Shown here: piece by piece, positions 25,461 to 64,000 of the stretch | Position numbering within the stretch: position 1 is the first letter of the stretch | How the letters are laid out: every line of letters starts with the position of its first letter | NCBI RefSeq assembly: GCF_963678635.1 | Contig: NC_087062.1 | Location: forward strand, 7,368,193 to 7,432,192 | Length of the DNA stretch: 64,000 nucleotides | Direction: 5' to 3' | From: Symsagittifera roscoffensis | Lineage: Eukaryota > Xenacoelomorpha > Acoela > Convolutidae | Notes under the pieces: model-generated | What the model saw: only the letters and a program-made list of their open reading frames with translations | Databases searched by the model: none | What the model was told of the DNA's origin: nothing | Program-made: the position numbers and the translations under genes

Positions 25461-26992
25461 GATTATAGCTCAAGCGTTAAAAAATTATTTCGTTAAACAT
25501 GCAAAAATTACCCGTTGAATAAGCTTAAACGCGGCGAGATAGTAAAGCCAGCATTTAAATATACAATAGATATGCGAACAAACAATTTCCAGCAAAAATC
25601 ACAAGACCTAAATAAAAGTTATTTCCCTTTGTTCATTCTCTTCAATTCAAAATTGAATGAAATTAAAGTACACTTTCTTCATAAGGTATCAAAAAACGAT
25701 AGGATGAGCCCTGCATAGAGCCCACAACCTTCTCATTCATCACACAGAATAATGATGATATGTGAGGACCTGAATCGAATCTATTTGAGAAAAATTACCG
25801 AAAATTCAATTCAGATGATCGAAGTATATCTACTTTACATACGAGCTGCTGCATCGGCAACTGACTATTTGCTTCACTTCGAAATGCCGAGCCGAGAAGT
25901 TCGCTTGTGCTGCAGGAATTAATCGAAACAAATTTATTCATCATTCATTCATGTACCACAAAAACACAAAGAAAAAGATGTCTCAAAATTGAACAATAAC
26001 TGATGCTCAAACTTGATTATAGAAACAAAACCACCTTCTAGCTACCAATGAGATCATCGAAATTGAGTATCAAGTTTTGAGCATTTTGGGTAAAATCAAA
26101 TGTCTGTTGCGATGAGGGTAATAGAGATCATTATTCAAAATTTAAGTAATTTGCAACAGATCCTTTGGTGAAAGTTATTAACAACGAAAATGCACATCAG
26201 ATCTTTTTTGTGAAAACAAGGTATTTTGTGAATAACAAGGTACTTTAACCAAATTAGAGCAAAGATATCAAGTATGAATTGGTTATTTTAATTTAATGAA
26301 AATAATTACATTTTCGAACTTCATTAGCTTAAAATTGTTGCTGGTATGACGCAAATTCAGTTGCGTTTTTTTTCACCGAGAGTTTTTTGAGACTTCGAGA
26401 ATAAGCTCAGAGTCATTAACGTATTAAATCGTGGCTTGAATAGATCCTTGTGGCGAAATTTTTGTCTGAAACACGAATTCTTTGAATGGAAGTGTCAACT
26501 GCTATTAGGAAGTTAAATTAGACATGTATTTTATTTGAAGTTTTGGTAAAATATTTGCTAAGCAAAAAGTATTCTAACAGTTGACACCTTTATTACAAAA
26601 ATAAAACTTTATATTTTATTTCAATCAGCTCAGTATTCCGCGTTATATTGTTTTACAACAAAAACTGATCGTCCAAAGGCGTGGGTCAACAAGCAAAACG
26701 GCAAACGCCAATTTGCAAGTAGTTCAAATTCATCCGGTCAGTTTGGCTTTTAAGATGGATTTTGAGCCAGACATTAACAATTTCAAAGTTCATTCTTTAT
26801 TGGTAATCTTTATCTCTTTAGTTTTCTGCCACTGACTACTTCAAAGAGATCTATTTGGCGTTGGTGCTGCTGCTTGTCGCTTATGTCAGTGGTTGGTGGC
26901 CTTAGCATTCGGGGTTGTTCGAGGAGGATTTCTGGTGGTATCAGAGGAGACGGAGATGTTGATTGAGGTGAGTGTGCTATCGAATGCGAAGT

Positions 26993-54485
<27,493 letters not shown>

Positions 54486-54771
54486 CGGTCTGAAGATTAA
54501 AACCTCATTATAACAAAGATAGCCGGTTGCTGTACAAGTAGCACAGAATGTTCTGACCACGTTCATTAAAAAAATTTAATTTTTTTTTAACTTGTTTTCT
54601 TCAAATTAGTGTCGTTTCTTGTGTTTGGTATGATGAAACAACTATACAAACCGGTATAAAATGACAAAAATTAGGCATAAGGGACAACAGTAGATTTCAA
54701 AAAAATTACAAAAACAATTTTTCTTGTAAGCTTTCAGCGTGCTATTTTATTGAATCTTGCAACTTCTAGAA

Positions 54772-54852
54772 TCCTTCGCACTCTGCCTAGAGGTAAGGCG
54801 GACGCCTTTGTATCCAACGGTCAGGGGTTTGAATTCCGGCTGGACCTTGTTT
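54772..54852 (+). repeat. tRNA-like SINE head (copy 5)
   Basis: The plus strand has an A-box-like TGCCTAGAGGTAAGGCGG, a B-box GGGTTTGAATTCC, then GGCTGGACCTTG and a T-run. The 3' part matches copy 3 (GGCCGGACCTCG plus T-run). It lies just upstream of the PP2A gene. Confidence 0.6.
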
Positions 54853-55158
54853 TTTTTTCAGTGTCTGCAATTGAAAAGAATTGTTTTTCTTATTTTGCAC
54901 ATTTTCTCAAAAGTTTAAGATAAAATTTATATTTGCTCATGAAAAACAATCGATGTTTAAGAGAACGTTTTCGTTCGACTACAATCATCAGTCTAAAAAA
55001 GGAAAAACAATAAACGTACAATCCAAAGTGTACAAACAGAATAAAATAAAAATTGAAAAACATAAAAAAAAACAGTATACAGGTAGCACCGAGAGATCTA
55101 AAAACAAAATATATAGATATCTTTCAGCCATCTTTGATGGGACAATAAGGACGTTTTT

Positions 55159-56160
55159 CTAAGCCTTGACTGTGAGTTCGCGCGACCTGTATTCTTCTTT
55201 TCTGTTGATCCTTGGTTTGAGCCGGTTGATGTGTAGGGCCTCAAGCGTTAAAAGTTTGACAGGCTCGTTAGATCGATCTATGATCTTTGCCACTAAGTTT
55301 TCTGAGTTGCCAACGCATTGTGTCATGTGTTCACCCACTGGAGTAGAGATCCGCGAATACTCGTTAAGGCGTGTGGTGAGGTGTCGGGTTGTCTGCCCAA
55401 CATAGCTGGCACTACAGCCAGGACAAGTGATACGATACACAATACTACTACAGAGATGATTCGGGATCTTCGATTTTAGAGCAGGGACAGCAGCAGTTTT
55501 CAGTTTCCAGGTAGTGAAAATAACAGGGACACGAGTGATATTGTTCAAACGTCTTCTAAATGTGTCAATCACAGTGCCTCTGAATTGCAAAGTGAACATT
55601 GTTAACAGGCCTTTGTCTTTCTTCTGCCTGTCCGTGATGTTGATTTTCGGCCACAGCAGTTTATCAATAGTTTCTCTGACGATGGGTTCTTAGAATTGGG
55701 GTGAATACTGGTTTGCTTCACATATCTTCTTTGCCTTTTGAATACCAGTATGGAAATTGTTCCATTTTGATGTGGCATTATAGATGCGTTGAAAGCAGCC
55801 CCGAATCATGTTGCCTTTGTAACCAATCGGTGCAAGGGCTCTGACGGAAAGGATCAGTCCAGTATCTGTGGGTTTCTGATACCAACTCGTACTCACACAC
55901 GCATCCTGGCATTTTACTAACATGTCCAAAAAAAGGGATACCATTGTCTCTCAACTTTTCGATAGTAAATTCCAAGTTGTGGTGAAGCGCGTTGACACTG
56001 TCTAAGGTGCTGTCGATAGAGTCACTCTGCGCAGATCTCAAGATACCGTCTACATAGCGTCCTAAGATTTAAGCTTTTTCCCTAATGGACGGAACCGTCT
56101 CCTCTTTTTGGCACTGAGTGCAAATCCACTGGTCACCAAAACTTATATTGCCAAGGAAGC
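55159..56160 (-). pseudogene. Penelope-like element, 3' part (broken)
   Basis: The minus strand encodes, in at least three frames, the end of a Penelope-like protein. First comes the RT catalytic region with RYVDG in place of YVDD (near 56060), preceded by a stop. Then come palm/thumb pieces with WYQKPTDTGLIL and GYKGNMIRGC, then the GIY-YIG nuclease domain IVYRITCPGCSASYVGQTTR (55159-55599). The YVDD-to-YVDG change, stops and shifts make it inactive. The 5' part is missing. Confidence 0.85.
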
Positions 56161-57129
56161 ACTAAATTAAGCTTCCAAAAGTAGCTTTTTGCTTATTAAA
56201 ATTGAAGTACTCTTAGTCTAAATAACCAATTTTCAGGGTACCGATCGTTTAGCAAACCAATCTGTTTGCATAAAAACTGAAAAAGGAGCCTTTTAGCTGA
56301 CCAACGTAATGAAGTGATGAACGATTGATTGACAGACTCAAAAGGACGGTCAGTATGGGGCCAAGCTTCCACAATTAAGACCATTATCTCGCAATTTGTC
56401 AACAAAATTATCAACTTCAAAATTTATAAAATTCAAAAATTAACACTCATGTTGAATTGAAGCGCAGTGGAGCAAGCGTTCGCTGATCGTCAATGCCGCG
56501 ATTAAAATTAGCTATCTAACTGTATAATTGTTCTGAGTCTGCTAAAAGATTGGTCTGCTAAAAAAACCGGTCTGCTAAAATCTCTAGCACACAATCTTCA
56601 TAACATTCAAAAGTTGCAAGCCGTTTTTTTCGACGTTGAGACAACTTTTCCAATTGCGTATTAGAGGGCTTTAATATGATATATCACTCAAACGATTACA
56701 ATGGTTATTGTGATGGCTAATTTTGCATGGTTGACTTACTTTTATTTTACACATACACAATTATGACTTACACTTACATGGATGAAATTTACCTAATTTG
56801 GAAAAACGGGAAGAATATGTAAATTTTTATTCCACTGGCAAATCTAAACGTTAAGAAATTTTTGCTAAAAAGTAAAATTCAAACGTTTTCGCAACTAAGT
56901 GCATCGTCAGGATTTTTACAATAAACTAATCTAAATGACGCTAAAACATCAATTTACAAATTTACAATAATTCACATACATTTTGGTTCTAAACCACCAT
57001 GTTAAAAAATTAGCCAATCACAATTGACCTCTAAATTACTACTAAGATTAAAATATTTTTCACCTCTAAAATGAATTAAACAGTTTTAGAATAATTTGTC
57101 TGGAAGTTTCCGAGTCGTAATTTCGATTT
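56161..57129. other. Intergenic region, no gene seen
   Basis: AT-rich sequence between the Penelope remnant and a tandem repeat. No conserved protein content or known repeat was recognised. Confidence 0.5.
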
Positions 57130-57502
57130 AGACATGTACGTTTCAAATAAACAACCAAAAACATTTTGGGACTAAATATTTGGTTTTCGACAACTGTGAA
57201 CCTTAACGTTAAGCTCACCAATTAAATCCACTTTCGAAACCAAAAGTCGATGTAACATTCGACCGGAATGTATCAAAATGCAAGTTCTAATTCGAATTTT
57301 TATTGTGACATCGGAGCGTTGACATTTCGTTTTCGACATGTAGGTTTTAAATAAAAAACCAAAAATGTTTTGGGACTAAGTAAACTTTAACGTTGAGTTC
57401 ACCAATTAAATCCACTATCAAAACCAAAAGTCGATGTGACATTCGACCAGATTGTATCAAAATGCAATTTCGAATACGAAGTTTTATTATGACATCGGAG
57501 CG
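57130..57502. repeat. Tandem repeat, two units of about 184-200 bp
   Basis: Both units share TTTTGGGACTAA, CACCAATTAAATCCACT, AACCAAAAGTCGATGT and end ACATCGGAGCG (57308-57318 and 57492-57502). The second lacks a segment of about 25 bp. It lies shortly before the repetitive leader of the second LTR element. Confidence 0.85.
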
Positions 57503-57849
57503 CGAAGATTGGCAGTTTTAGCACATTAACGGTGTTAATTGTTCATTTTGACAAACGCGGAATGGTTAATTTGGGCTGACATGTTAATTTTTAAAAATTT
57601 GTTTAAAAAGAAAGACACGTGACGACGTCGAAATTTCACGACAACTGAAAACTGCAAAGAAGAACAGAACAACAAACTTCGTTGAGAAAAATGGTGAACG
57701 GCAATTGTGAGAGACAGATCAAAATTGGAATAGAAAACGACGACCAGAACATTCCGAGTTGAAACGATTGTGCCGCTACAATCGTTACAACACGAATCCC
57801 GAGAACCAGGAAGGGTACTGGGACGACATGTCCAGCCTTCCGAGAAGAC

Positions 57850-60800
57850 ATTAAAGTGAATCCGGAGGGGTCTCGGGAGAAAACTGTATATCTCTATTTT
57901 TCGAATTTTTAGCTTCTGGTCATGTCCTGAATTGATTTAATAACATCTAAATCCGTTTTCAGATTATGAGGAGGTAAGGGAAAGGGTTGATGCACCTTCG
58001 ACGGAAATGATGATTTTTATCTACTGAACAAAAACAAAAGTAATATAATTAAAAAGTAGTCGCGCTGTTTTTTGGAGTGACCTCGTGGTCGCGGGATACT
58101 GAGACTCAGCCATGAGCTCACTATTTTTGCATGTAATAAAGTTAATTAGAGCGACATGATCGAAGCCGGAAACAGTTAATTTTTTTGTGTCGATGTTAGA
58201 AAGACGACCAAAAGAACTGGCGTTGGCAGAGACGGTGGAAAGCATGTAGAGCTGTGTTTAGACGCTGGCCAGTCGTTTTAGAATCAAGCTTTAATTTCCG
58301 TCGATATGTACATCCGGGCGAATGTTACATAGATGTTTTTATGGCGCTCCTGGGTGTTATTATTTTTTAACATCATGACCGGCAGAACCGTTAACGAGCA
58401 CTCCGCGCAGAGCGGATGCTCAAAAAAGGCCTTAACCACCGGGGCGGAAGGGTAGTTTGGAGCGCGGAAGCCTTCCGGATTCCCGAAAATAGCTTTTTAT
58501 TCTAGTTAAGACAGAAAAGTCACGTACCAGGATGGGTGGGGGCATTGGCCGTCCCGTCGCTCCCTGAGAGGTTTGTGACCAAAAACAATTAAAAATAAAC
58601 AGGAAACCAAACAAAAAGTAGTATAGTACCTAAGAAAAAACAAAAAAGATTAAAAAACCGAAAAAAACCAAAAACAATAAAAAAAAAAATATAAAATCAG
58701 TAGAAGTCATCACCCCAGACGAGATTGATCCGACCCTCCCGTTTGTTGTTGTGAGATATATTGTTGTTACTGGCATTGTTATCAGTCAGGATTGTTACGA
58801 TCAAACTTGTGGCCCGTTTCAGATGCTTGTACTCTAGGGTTATTTGATTATTTAAGCACGTTAATGCTAATTTGCGCTCAATCCGGAAGGGTCTCGGGAT
58901 TAGAGCAGAAGACTGATCCGGCAAGCAGTACAAGGAGCAACAAAAAGGGGCTCAAGGACAACAACAAACGAGTGTTGCGCATCGTTAACAAGTTTTGTAT
59001 CCCTTTTAGTACAAAAAGTAGGATATTAATCTGTGGGGGGGCTCGACAGTGACTGAACTCTGGTGACCCATCACCGAACTGCGAATTTTCGAATTAAGCA
59101 CCTTAATTCGGATATTGAAAATCCCGGAGGGCTATAATATTACTAGTATTAATATTTATACAGCCTATATTAATACTCCTATACCGTTTTTTTCAGTGAA
59201 AAACACAGTAAGCAGACCGGTTTTTAGTGTCAAAATAGTGATATTTTAATCCTCCCACATATCGATTTTTTTTTAAACGGAAAAAAGTGCCAAATTAGTG
59301 AGTTACATCGTAACTGTACTAGTATTATAGGTCGAAATAGTTAACTTTAGTTCGGAGGTGGTTGGAATTAATTGGGTACCGAAAATCGAAGTTTCTTATT
59401 TTTTGAAAAAAAAACGAAACGGTACAAAATCAGAAACTTTTTGAATTTTTTGCGTTAGGACAATAAAAATTGTTGTTCAGACAATATTAACTAGTGAATC
59501 GACAAGTTTTAAAGCCCGCTTGCCAATAACCTTCCGGGTTCTGGTGAAATCGAACTTAACGTGTTTGATTCAGTGGATTCATCAATCCGGAAGGGTACCA
59601 ATAGCATTATTTGTGGCAAATTTTTTCGGCTGGAACGTTTTAGATTGGGTTTTTTTTGCATTGCACTAAAAAATTATAGGTCTTCTTAGCTCGGATGAAC
59701 AATGTTCAGGTCAAAAAGATAAAAATTGCGAAAAAATCATGACCGAACCTATAAGTGAGAAAATTTTTGAACCTTAGAAAAAAGACGGTTTGGTTAATAA
59801 CTTTGAACGATGGGACAGATCTAGTTGATCTTGGTACTATTAGATCAAAAATTAGTGAGCTTACTCAGAAAGCCTTCAATTGTGCGAAAGAGGAAGCATA
59901 GAAAATTTTCAATGTTGTTTTTAGCAAAGTTACCAATTTGTGAAGGTAGACCCTTCACGTTTTGTAATAAATTTTTTTTGGAAAGCACTTATACCCCTAC
60001 CAAAGGGTATTAACGGTAAAATAAGGCAATTTTACACTGTTTTAGACAAAAAGGGAGGGCTAAAGAAATCATAAAACGATAGTCAACTCAAGACTAATCT
60101 AGTTACAGGACCCTTCACAGTTAAGGAGAATTGTCAAATAAGCAGCTTAGCTTCAATCCGGAAGGGTTTAAGGCCGGAATACACCCTTCCTAGTTAATTC
60201 ACATAGCATAGTAGACTCGGAGACTGAATCGGAAAGGGTTTCGGGTGAAATTTGTAAGGTCCCGGAAAAGCTATTTTTTCACAAACCCGGAGGGGTCCGA
60301 ATCCGGAAGGGTCCGATTTTCACCAATCCGGAAGGGTCCCTTTTTCACCAATCCGGATGGGTCCCATTTTCACCAATCCGGAAGGGTCCCATTTTCAACA
60401 ATCTGGAAGGGTCCCATTTTCACCAGTCCGCAAGGGACCTAATTTTGCCAATCCGGTAGGGTCCCATTTTCACCAATCCGGAAGGGTCCTAATTTTGCCA
60501 ATCCGGAAAAGTCCTAATTTTGCCGATGCGGAAGGGTCCTAATTTTGCCAACCCGGAAGGAACCTAATTTTACCAATCCGGAAAGGTCCTATTTTTTCCA
60601 ATCTGGAAGGGACCTAATTTCGCTAATTCGGAAGGGTGCAATTTCGTCAATACTTAAGAAGACAAAAAAACTGCGACTAACTAAAGTACAAAACACAAAC
60701 ATTTTTTTGAAAATAGTTTTATCTTGCTTCATTTTTGGTTTTAATTCCATAATAATTGTTCTTGATTGGGTAGTGAGTACACTATCATTTAAATATATTA

Positions 60801-61020
60801 ATATCATCAGACTGTGCTAGCTTGATATCTAACAACTAATAATCGATCATCGTGAATAATTGTATATATGCTGTACTGTGATTAAATACAAGGATTCGTG
60901 GTCACTATTTAAGTGAAACTTTTGAATTTATTGTGTTGTTTTATTATTATCAGTAGTCATACAATAAGAACATTAGCAATCGAATTGAGTGTATAAGCAG
61001 TAAGAAGTGATAAATCGAAA
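57850..61020 (+). other. Long repetitive leader region of a second LTR retroelement
   Basis: A plus-strand non-coding region preceding the broken gag. The word TCCGGARGGG recurs singly (57870, 58880, 59588, 60154 and others) and then as a dense array at 60270-60650. An LTR could not be delimited because the other end lies outside the window. A CTGTGGGGGGGCTCGAC run at about 59028-59045 resembles a tRNA-Pro-type primer-binding site but is not secure. Confidence 0.45.
60270..60650 (+). repeat. Minisatellite, about 25-bp unit, about 15 copies
   Basis: The unit is CAATCCGGAAGGGTCC plus ATTTTCAC or TAATTTTGC. Two alternating versions (CATTTTCAC and TAATTTTGC) exist, showing higher-order structure. 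Short open frames here with NPEGSHFHQSGR-like repeats are artefacts of the repeat. Confidence 0.9.
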
Positions 61021-64000
61021 ATGAGTCTAGACAAGTTTAGGATACCTAAACTAAGTGATAGATCTAGGAAATTCATACAAGAGAAACAAAGAAAAGCAAT
61101 GAACGACCCTTTGCGGAAAGGATTGCACGAACCCGGACCGACAAAGGGAAGAAAGGGTCAGGCGGAATGGTTGAAACGAGGAGTCAAAAGTCCTCAGAAG
61201 GACAAAAGGCAAAGTTAGAAGTAGAGGTCCATCCGGACCCTGCCATAGATGAGAATCGGGCGGGACATGGATCGGAAGGGAGTGGAAATAGAAGATTGGC
61301 GAGTAAATCTACTCCGGTAGAACAAGGTCAAGATTTTGCCACTTTCAACGGGACACTAAACAGAGAAAATATGCCGAAACTGTCCGACATCTCTACTGAA
61401 AACGTGGCGATTACAAGATCACCCACTGACAACACTATGATGCATGGAGTGACCGATTTGGTTTGGTCCGGACAAAAAGCAAGACCACAAATGGATCAAA
61501 CTACACAGGAGTTTTTGTGACCATGGCGAATTTGGAAGTGCACCCTAGGAAGAACAAAAACACAGGGCCATGTAACCCACCAGTGGATCCAGAAGCGAAT
61601 TATGAAGAGATGTCGAGGCAGAGAAGTAAGACTCGAGTCTCGACCAGCACCAAGCTGCCTGGAAGCGACAGGGTGACACCACCACTTGTGACGCCATTTG
61701 TGGACAACGGAGCATCAATCGAAGAAGCCTTGACCAATATAGTGAACAGCATGGGAGAGCAGAATGAACAGATGTCCTTAAGAATGAGTGAACTAGAGAG
61801 GGCAGTCCACGTCGAGAGAAAGAGCCTGCGGGAATAGATCAACCGCAACAGACAAGAAGTTAGCAGAAGCGAAAAACGCTTGAAGGAGAGAACGGATGAA
61901 CACTTGGCCAAAAGCTTGTGGATGTTGTTGAATGACTATGGAAGCCGAGCAATGAGAGGTACGATTGAGAGATGACATGTAGAATCTGAGAATTCAGCAA
62001 GAGCAGATTTTTGGGATTCTTGATACGAAAATAGGCGCGATGATGGAGAAGCGAACTCAGGCTATCATGGATAGGTTAGATGGGCTTCTAGGAAAAAGGA
62101 GTGGATCGAGGAATGGGAAAACAAACTCAGCCGAGCTCAGCAGGGAGCCGAGAGTGAATTTCAATGAACAACCCAATAGAAGAAGGACATATGGATCCAC
62201 TAGACGAAGGGGGTGTTCATACAGTTATGTCACAGGGGACAATAAGGCACGGGGCCCAAACATCGGAGGAAGTTCAACTGGCAACAGAACGACCTCAAAC
62301 GAACGACCGACGCAAGATAGACATGCGACTGGGAGATGTGACTCCATGAACTGGAGTCATGCGAATCAAGGAAGAAGTCATCCCAGCGGTTTGAACGGGA
62401 GGGAAAACCCAGAGCCTCTATCAAGGGGCAATGATGCTCAAGCGGGGCATTCAAGGGACGCAACATCAATGGCCACAGTCTTTGAAACTCTGAACTGGTC
62501 CTTGGAAACTTTCCTTACGAGGTTATCTAAAACCGGTGAACCCAGTGAAAAGTCCAGAAGGGTTTTTAGGAAACCAAGATGCTATAAAGACGAATCTGAT
62601 GGCTGTATTGATACCTGGATAGAGGTAATGAAACTGCATTTCGGAGAGGAGGACCTGACAGAAAGACAAGAATGCAGTGTGCTCACCAGTAACCTGGAAG
62701 GGACAGCCCTAAACTGTGTGATGGCCCAAACGCAATACCAGCGGGACACTGCTGATAAAATCTTTAAAACCTTGTAAAATCGTTTTGGCTCAGGGGTACC
62801 AGGACACCAATGATGCGCTTCGAGAAACGGAGGCAACGTGAAGACGAGACAATAGACAAATTTTTAGACAATTTGGAGATGCTTAGAAGGCGTAGCCAAC
62901 CAGATGAGTCAAACAGAAAGATGAACCAAGCATTAGCCTCAGAATTCATCGACGGTGTGAAGAATGACGAGCTTCGAACGATGTTAGCGGCACATTACAC
63001 ACCACTTTCAACCAATGCGCCAACACCAGAAGAGTTGAGACTCAAGTCAGAGGAATATCTTTTACTAAAGCCTCTATCGAGATCTGACTATTACGAAAAC
63101 AATTATGGCAACTTTAACAATGGACCAACTAACCAGGGCAACAATTGGTATAAACCAAGGGACGATATGAACAAAAGACGCTCTTGTGCAAATTGCAGTT
63201 CGACGGACCATCATGTGTCAGCATGCCCAGCCTACAAACAGGGCATGAAAGTGATAGGTTTTAGCCTCGAGGATGAAGATGCGTCAGAGGTCGATTATGA
63301 AGATTTCATTAGGGGGTTAATTGCAAAATTCGGCCAAACTTGTTTCTTTTGTAACTTGTAAGGTCATTTGAAATCGGATTGTCCACAATTTTGGGATACC
63401 GTGGCAGACATCAAGCATCTAAGGCATGAAACTAAGCTTGATATCCGGGCAGATGTTCGGCATGGTGCCACAAGGAAGCAGAATACAGTCAATATTTTTA
63501 GCTGCGGGGCATCAGGGGATCAGGAACCTAAGTGAACCCTCAGAGTTCACTATGATGCATTTAGATACATATGCAGATTATCTGAGACAGGTAGACCCTC
63601 GCAATCAGTCAAGGGCTGTACGAGCGTTGTTGACACCGGGTGGCCCTCGAACAAAGAAACTCCACAGGCGCTACGTTGAAGTCTATGGACCGTATCAGGT
63701 GATGTTGAACGTTGACAGGATCAGTATCTACACTGGGACCTACGTCAAAACAGATAGTGACCAAATTGGGCAGATCCTAAGGTCCTTAGAATCGGCCATG
63801 ATGCCATGATGGAGCAAGATGCAGTACACATAGGGTATGAAGCAGATGTGAATGCACATCTGCTAGACACAAATGGGAAGGAAATTGGAGTAACAGGACT
63901 ACTGGATACAAGAGCAGTCGTAAGCGTGATGCCAATAAAGACTTGGGAAAGAATGGGCTTCACGAGGTAAGATATAATTGGAACGAACCTCAGAAGGGCG
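61021..64000 (+). pseudogene. Second Ty3/gypsy-like element: broken gag and protease (runs off window)
   Basis: Gag is spread over several frames: 61021-61218, 61167-61520, 61463-61837, 62040-62777 and 62810-63361. Visible parts are the N-terminal VETRSQKSSEGQKAK, a coiled-coil-like charged stretch near 61850, the Gag core (WIEVMKLHFGEEDLTERQ, then FLDNLEMLRRRSQPDESNRK) and a knuckle CANCSSTDHHVSAC. A second knuckle CFFCNL-stop-GHLKSDC is cut by TAA at 63359-63361. The protease site follows near 63907 as LLDTRAVVSVMP, where the catalytic DTG is DTR, with another stop near 63970. Frameshifts, stops and the active-site change show it is inactive. RT and integrase would lie beyond the end. Confidence 0.85.

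Larger units (their letters stand above)
18652..26600. other. Long gene-free interval with several tandem repeats
   Basis: No exon could be supported on either strand in about 8 kb. It contains tandem repeats at about 21620-21960, 22101-22200 and 24640-25460, and two tRNA-like SINE heads (22362-22436 and 22741-22800). The remainder is AT-rich without recognised features. Confidence 0.55.

Noticed and set aside
54486-54566. Upstream methionine extending PP2A-C by 27 residues
   Set aside because: The extension is cysteine-rich and falls in the 35-bp conserved word found elsewhere in non-coding DNA; the start at 54485 gives a normal PP2A N-terminus.
59028-59045. CTGTGGGGGGGCTCGAC as primer-binding site of the second LTR element
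   Set aside because: Resembles a tRNA-Pro type site, but the G-run is too long, no LTR end can be placed in front of it, and the paired LTR is outside the window.
60245-60542. Open frames with repeated NPEGSHFHQSGR-like peptides
   Set aside because: Translation of the 25-bp minisatellite in two frames; both frames look equally protein-like because of the repeat.

Overview
The window is nuclear DNA from a metazoan, most likely an aquatic invertebrate. It is AT-rich, has spliced genes with GT-AG introns, and is crowded with transposons. The phylum cannot be fixed from the sequence alone.

Host genes. Three spliced genes can be reconstructed with matching exon phases. (1) A tetraspanin-like membrane protein on the plus strand (exons 7090-7477, 7707-7928, 8560-about 8865), without a visible fourth membrane segment. 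(2) A membrane protein with two C-type lectin-like domains on the plus strand (six exons, 13100-18553, 5' end not seen). (3) A complete protein phosphatase 2A catalytic subunit (PP2A-C) on the minus strand. It has five exons between 54485 and 26993 and encodes about 317 residues ending in the invariant DYFL tail.

The main discovery is an 18,895-bp LTR retroelement of the Ty3/gypsy type (34331-53225, minus strand). It sits in sense orientation inside intron 3 of the PP2A gene. It has 410-bp LTRs with TG..CA ends that differ at one base, a 4-bp target duplication (CTTT), and a primer-binding site 2 nt from the 5' LTR. In element order it holds: a leader of about 1.2 kb with internal repeats; two unknown ORFs (155 and 437 aa); Gag with a CCHC knuckle; a Pol frame overlapping Gag in a different frame (protease, RT, RNase H, DD35E integrase, GPY/F); a non-coding gap of about 0.6 kb; two tiny hydrophobic ORFs (71 and 58 aa); a 377-codon ORF with no methionine codon; an 868-aa Env-like glycoprotein resembling chuvirus-type glycoproteins; a 495-aa unknown ORF that stays open past an in-frame TAG; and a 3' region carrying an antisense 142-aa ORF. 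This amounts to a complex-retrovirus-like gene set of unusual size. One frame break within RT suggests this copy is dead or carries an assembly indel.

A second highlight is the intron between exons 4 and 5 of the lectin gene. It is a 251-bp insertion with 23-bp terminal inverted repeats and an exact 8-bp target duplication. Its donor GT comes from the inverted repeat and its acceptor AG from the duplicated target, so splicing restores the original reading frame. This is an intron made by a DNA transposon (introner).

Remaining sequence. 1-7089 holds dispersed repeats and a decayed non-LTR retrotransposon tail. 18652-26600 is gene-free with several tandem repeats. PP2A intron 4 holds a tandem duplication of about 1.3 kb, a foldback MITE and a tRNA-like SINE. 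54570-57500 holds a tRNA-like SINE, a decayed Penelope-like element and a tandem repeat. From about 57850 to the end lies the long repetitive leader and broken gag/protease region of a second LTR element that runs off the window.
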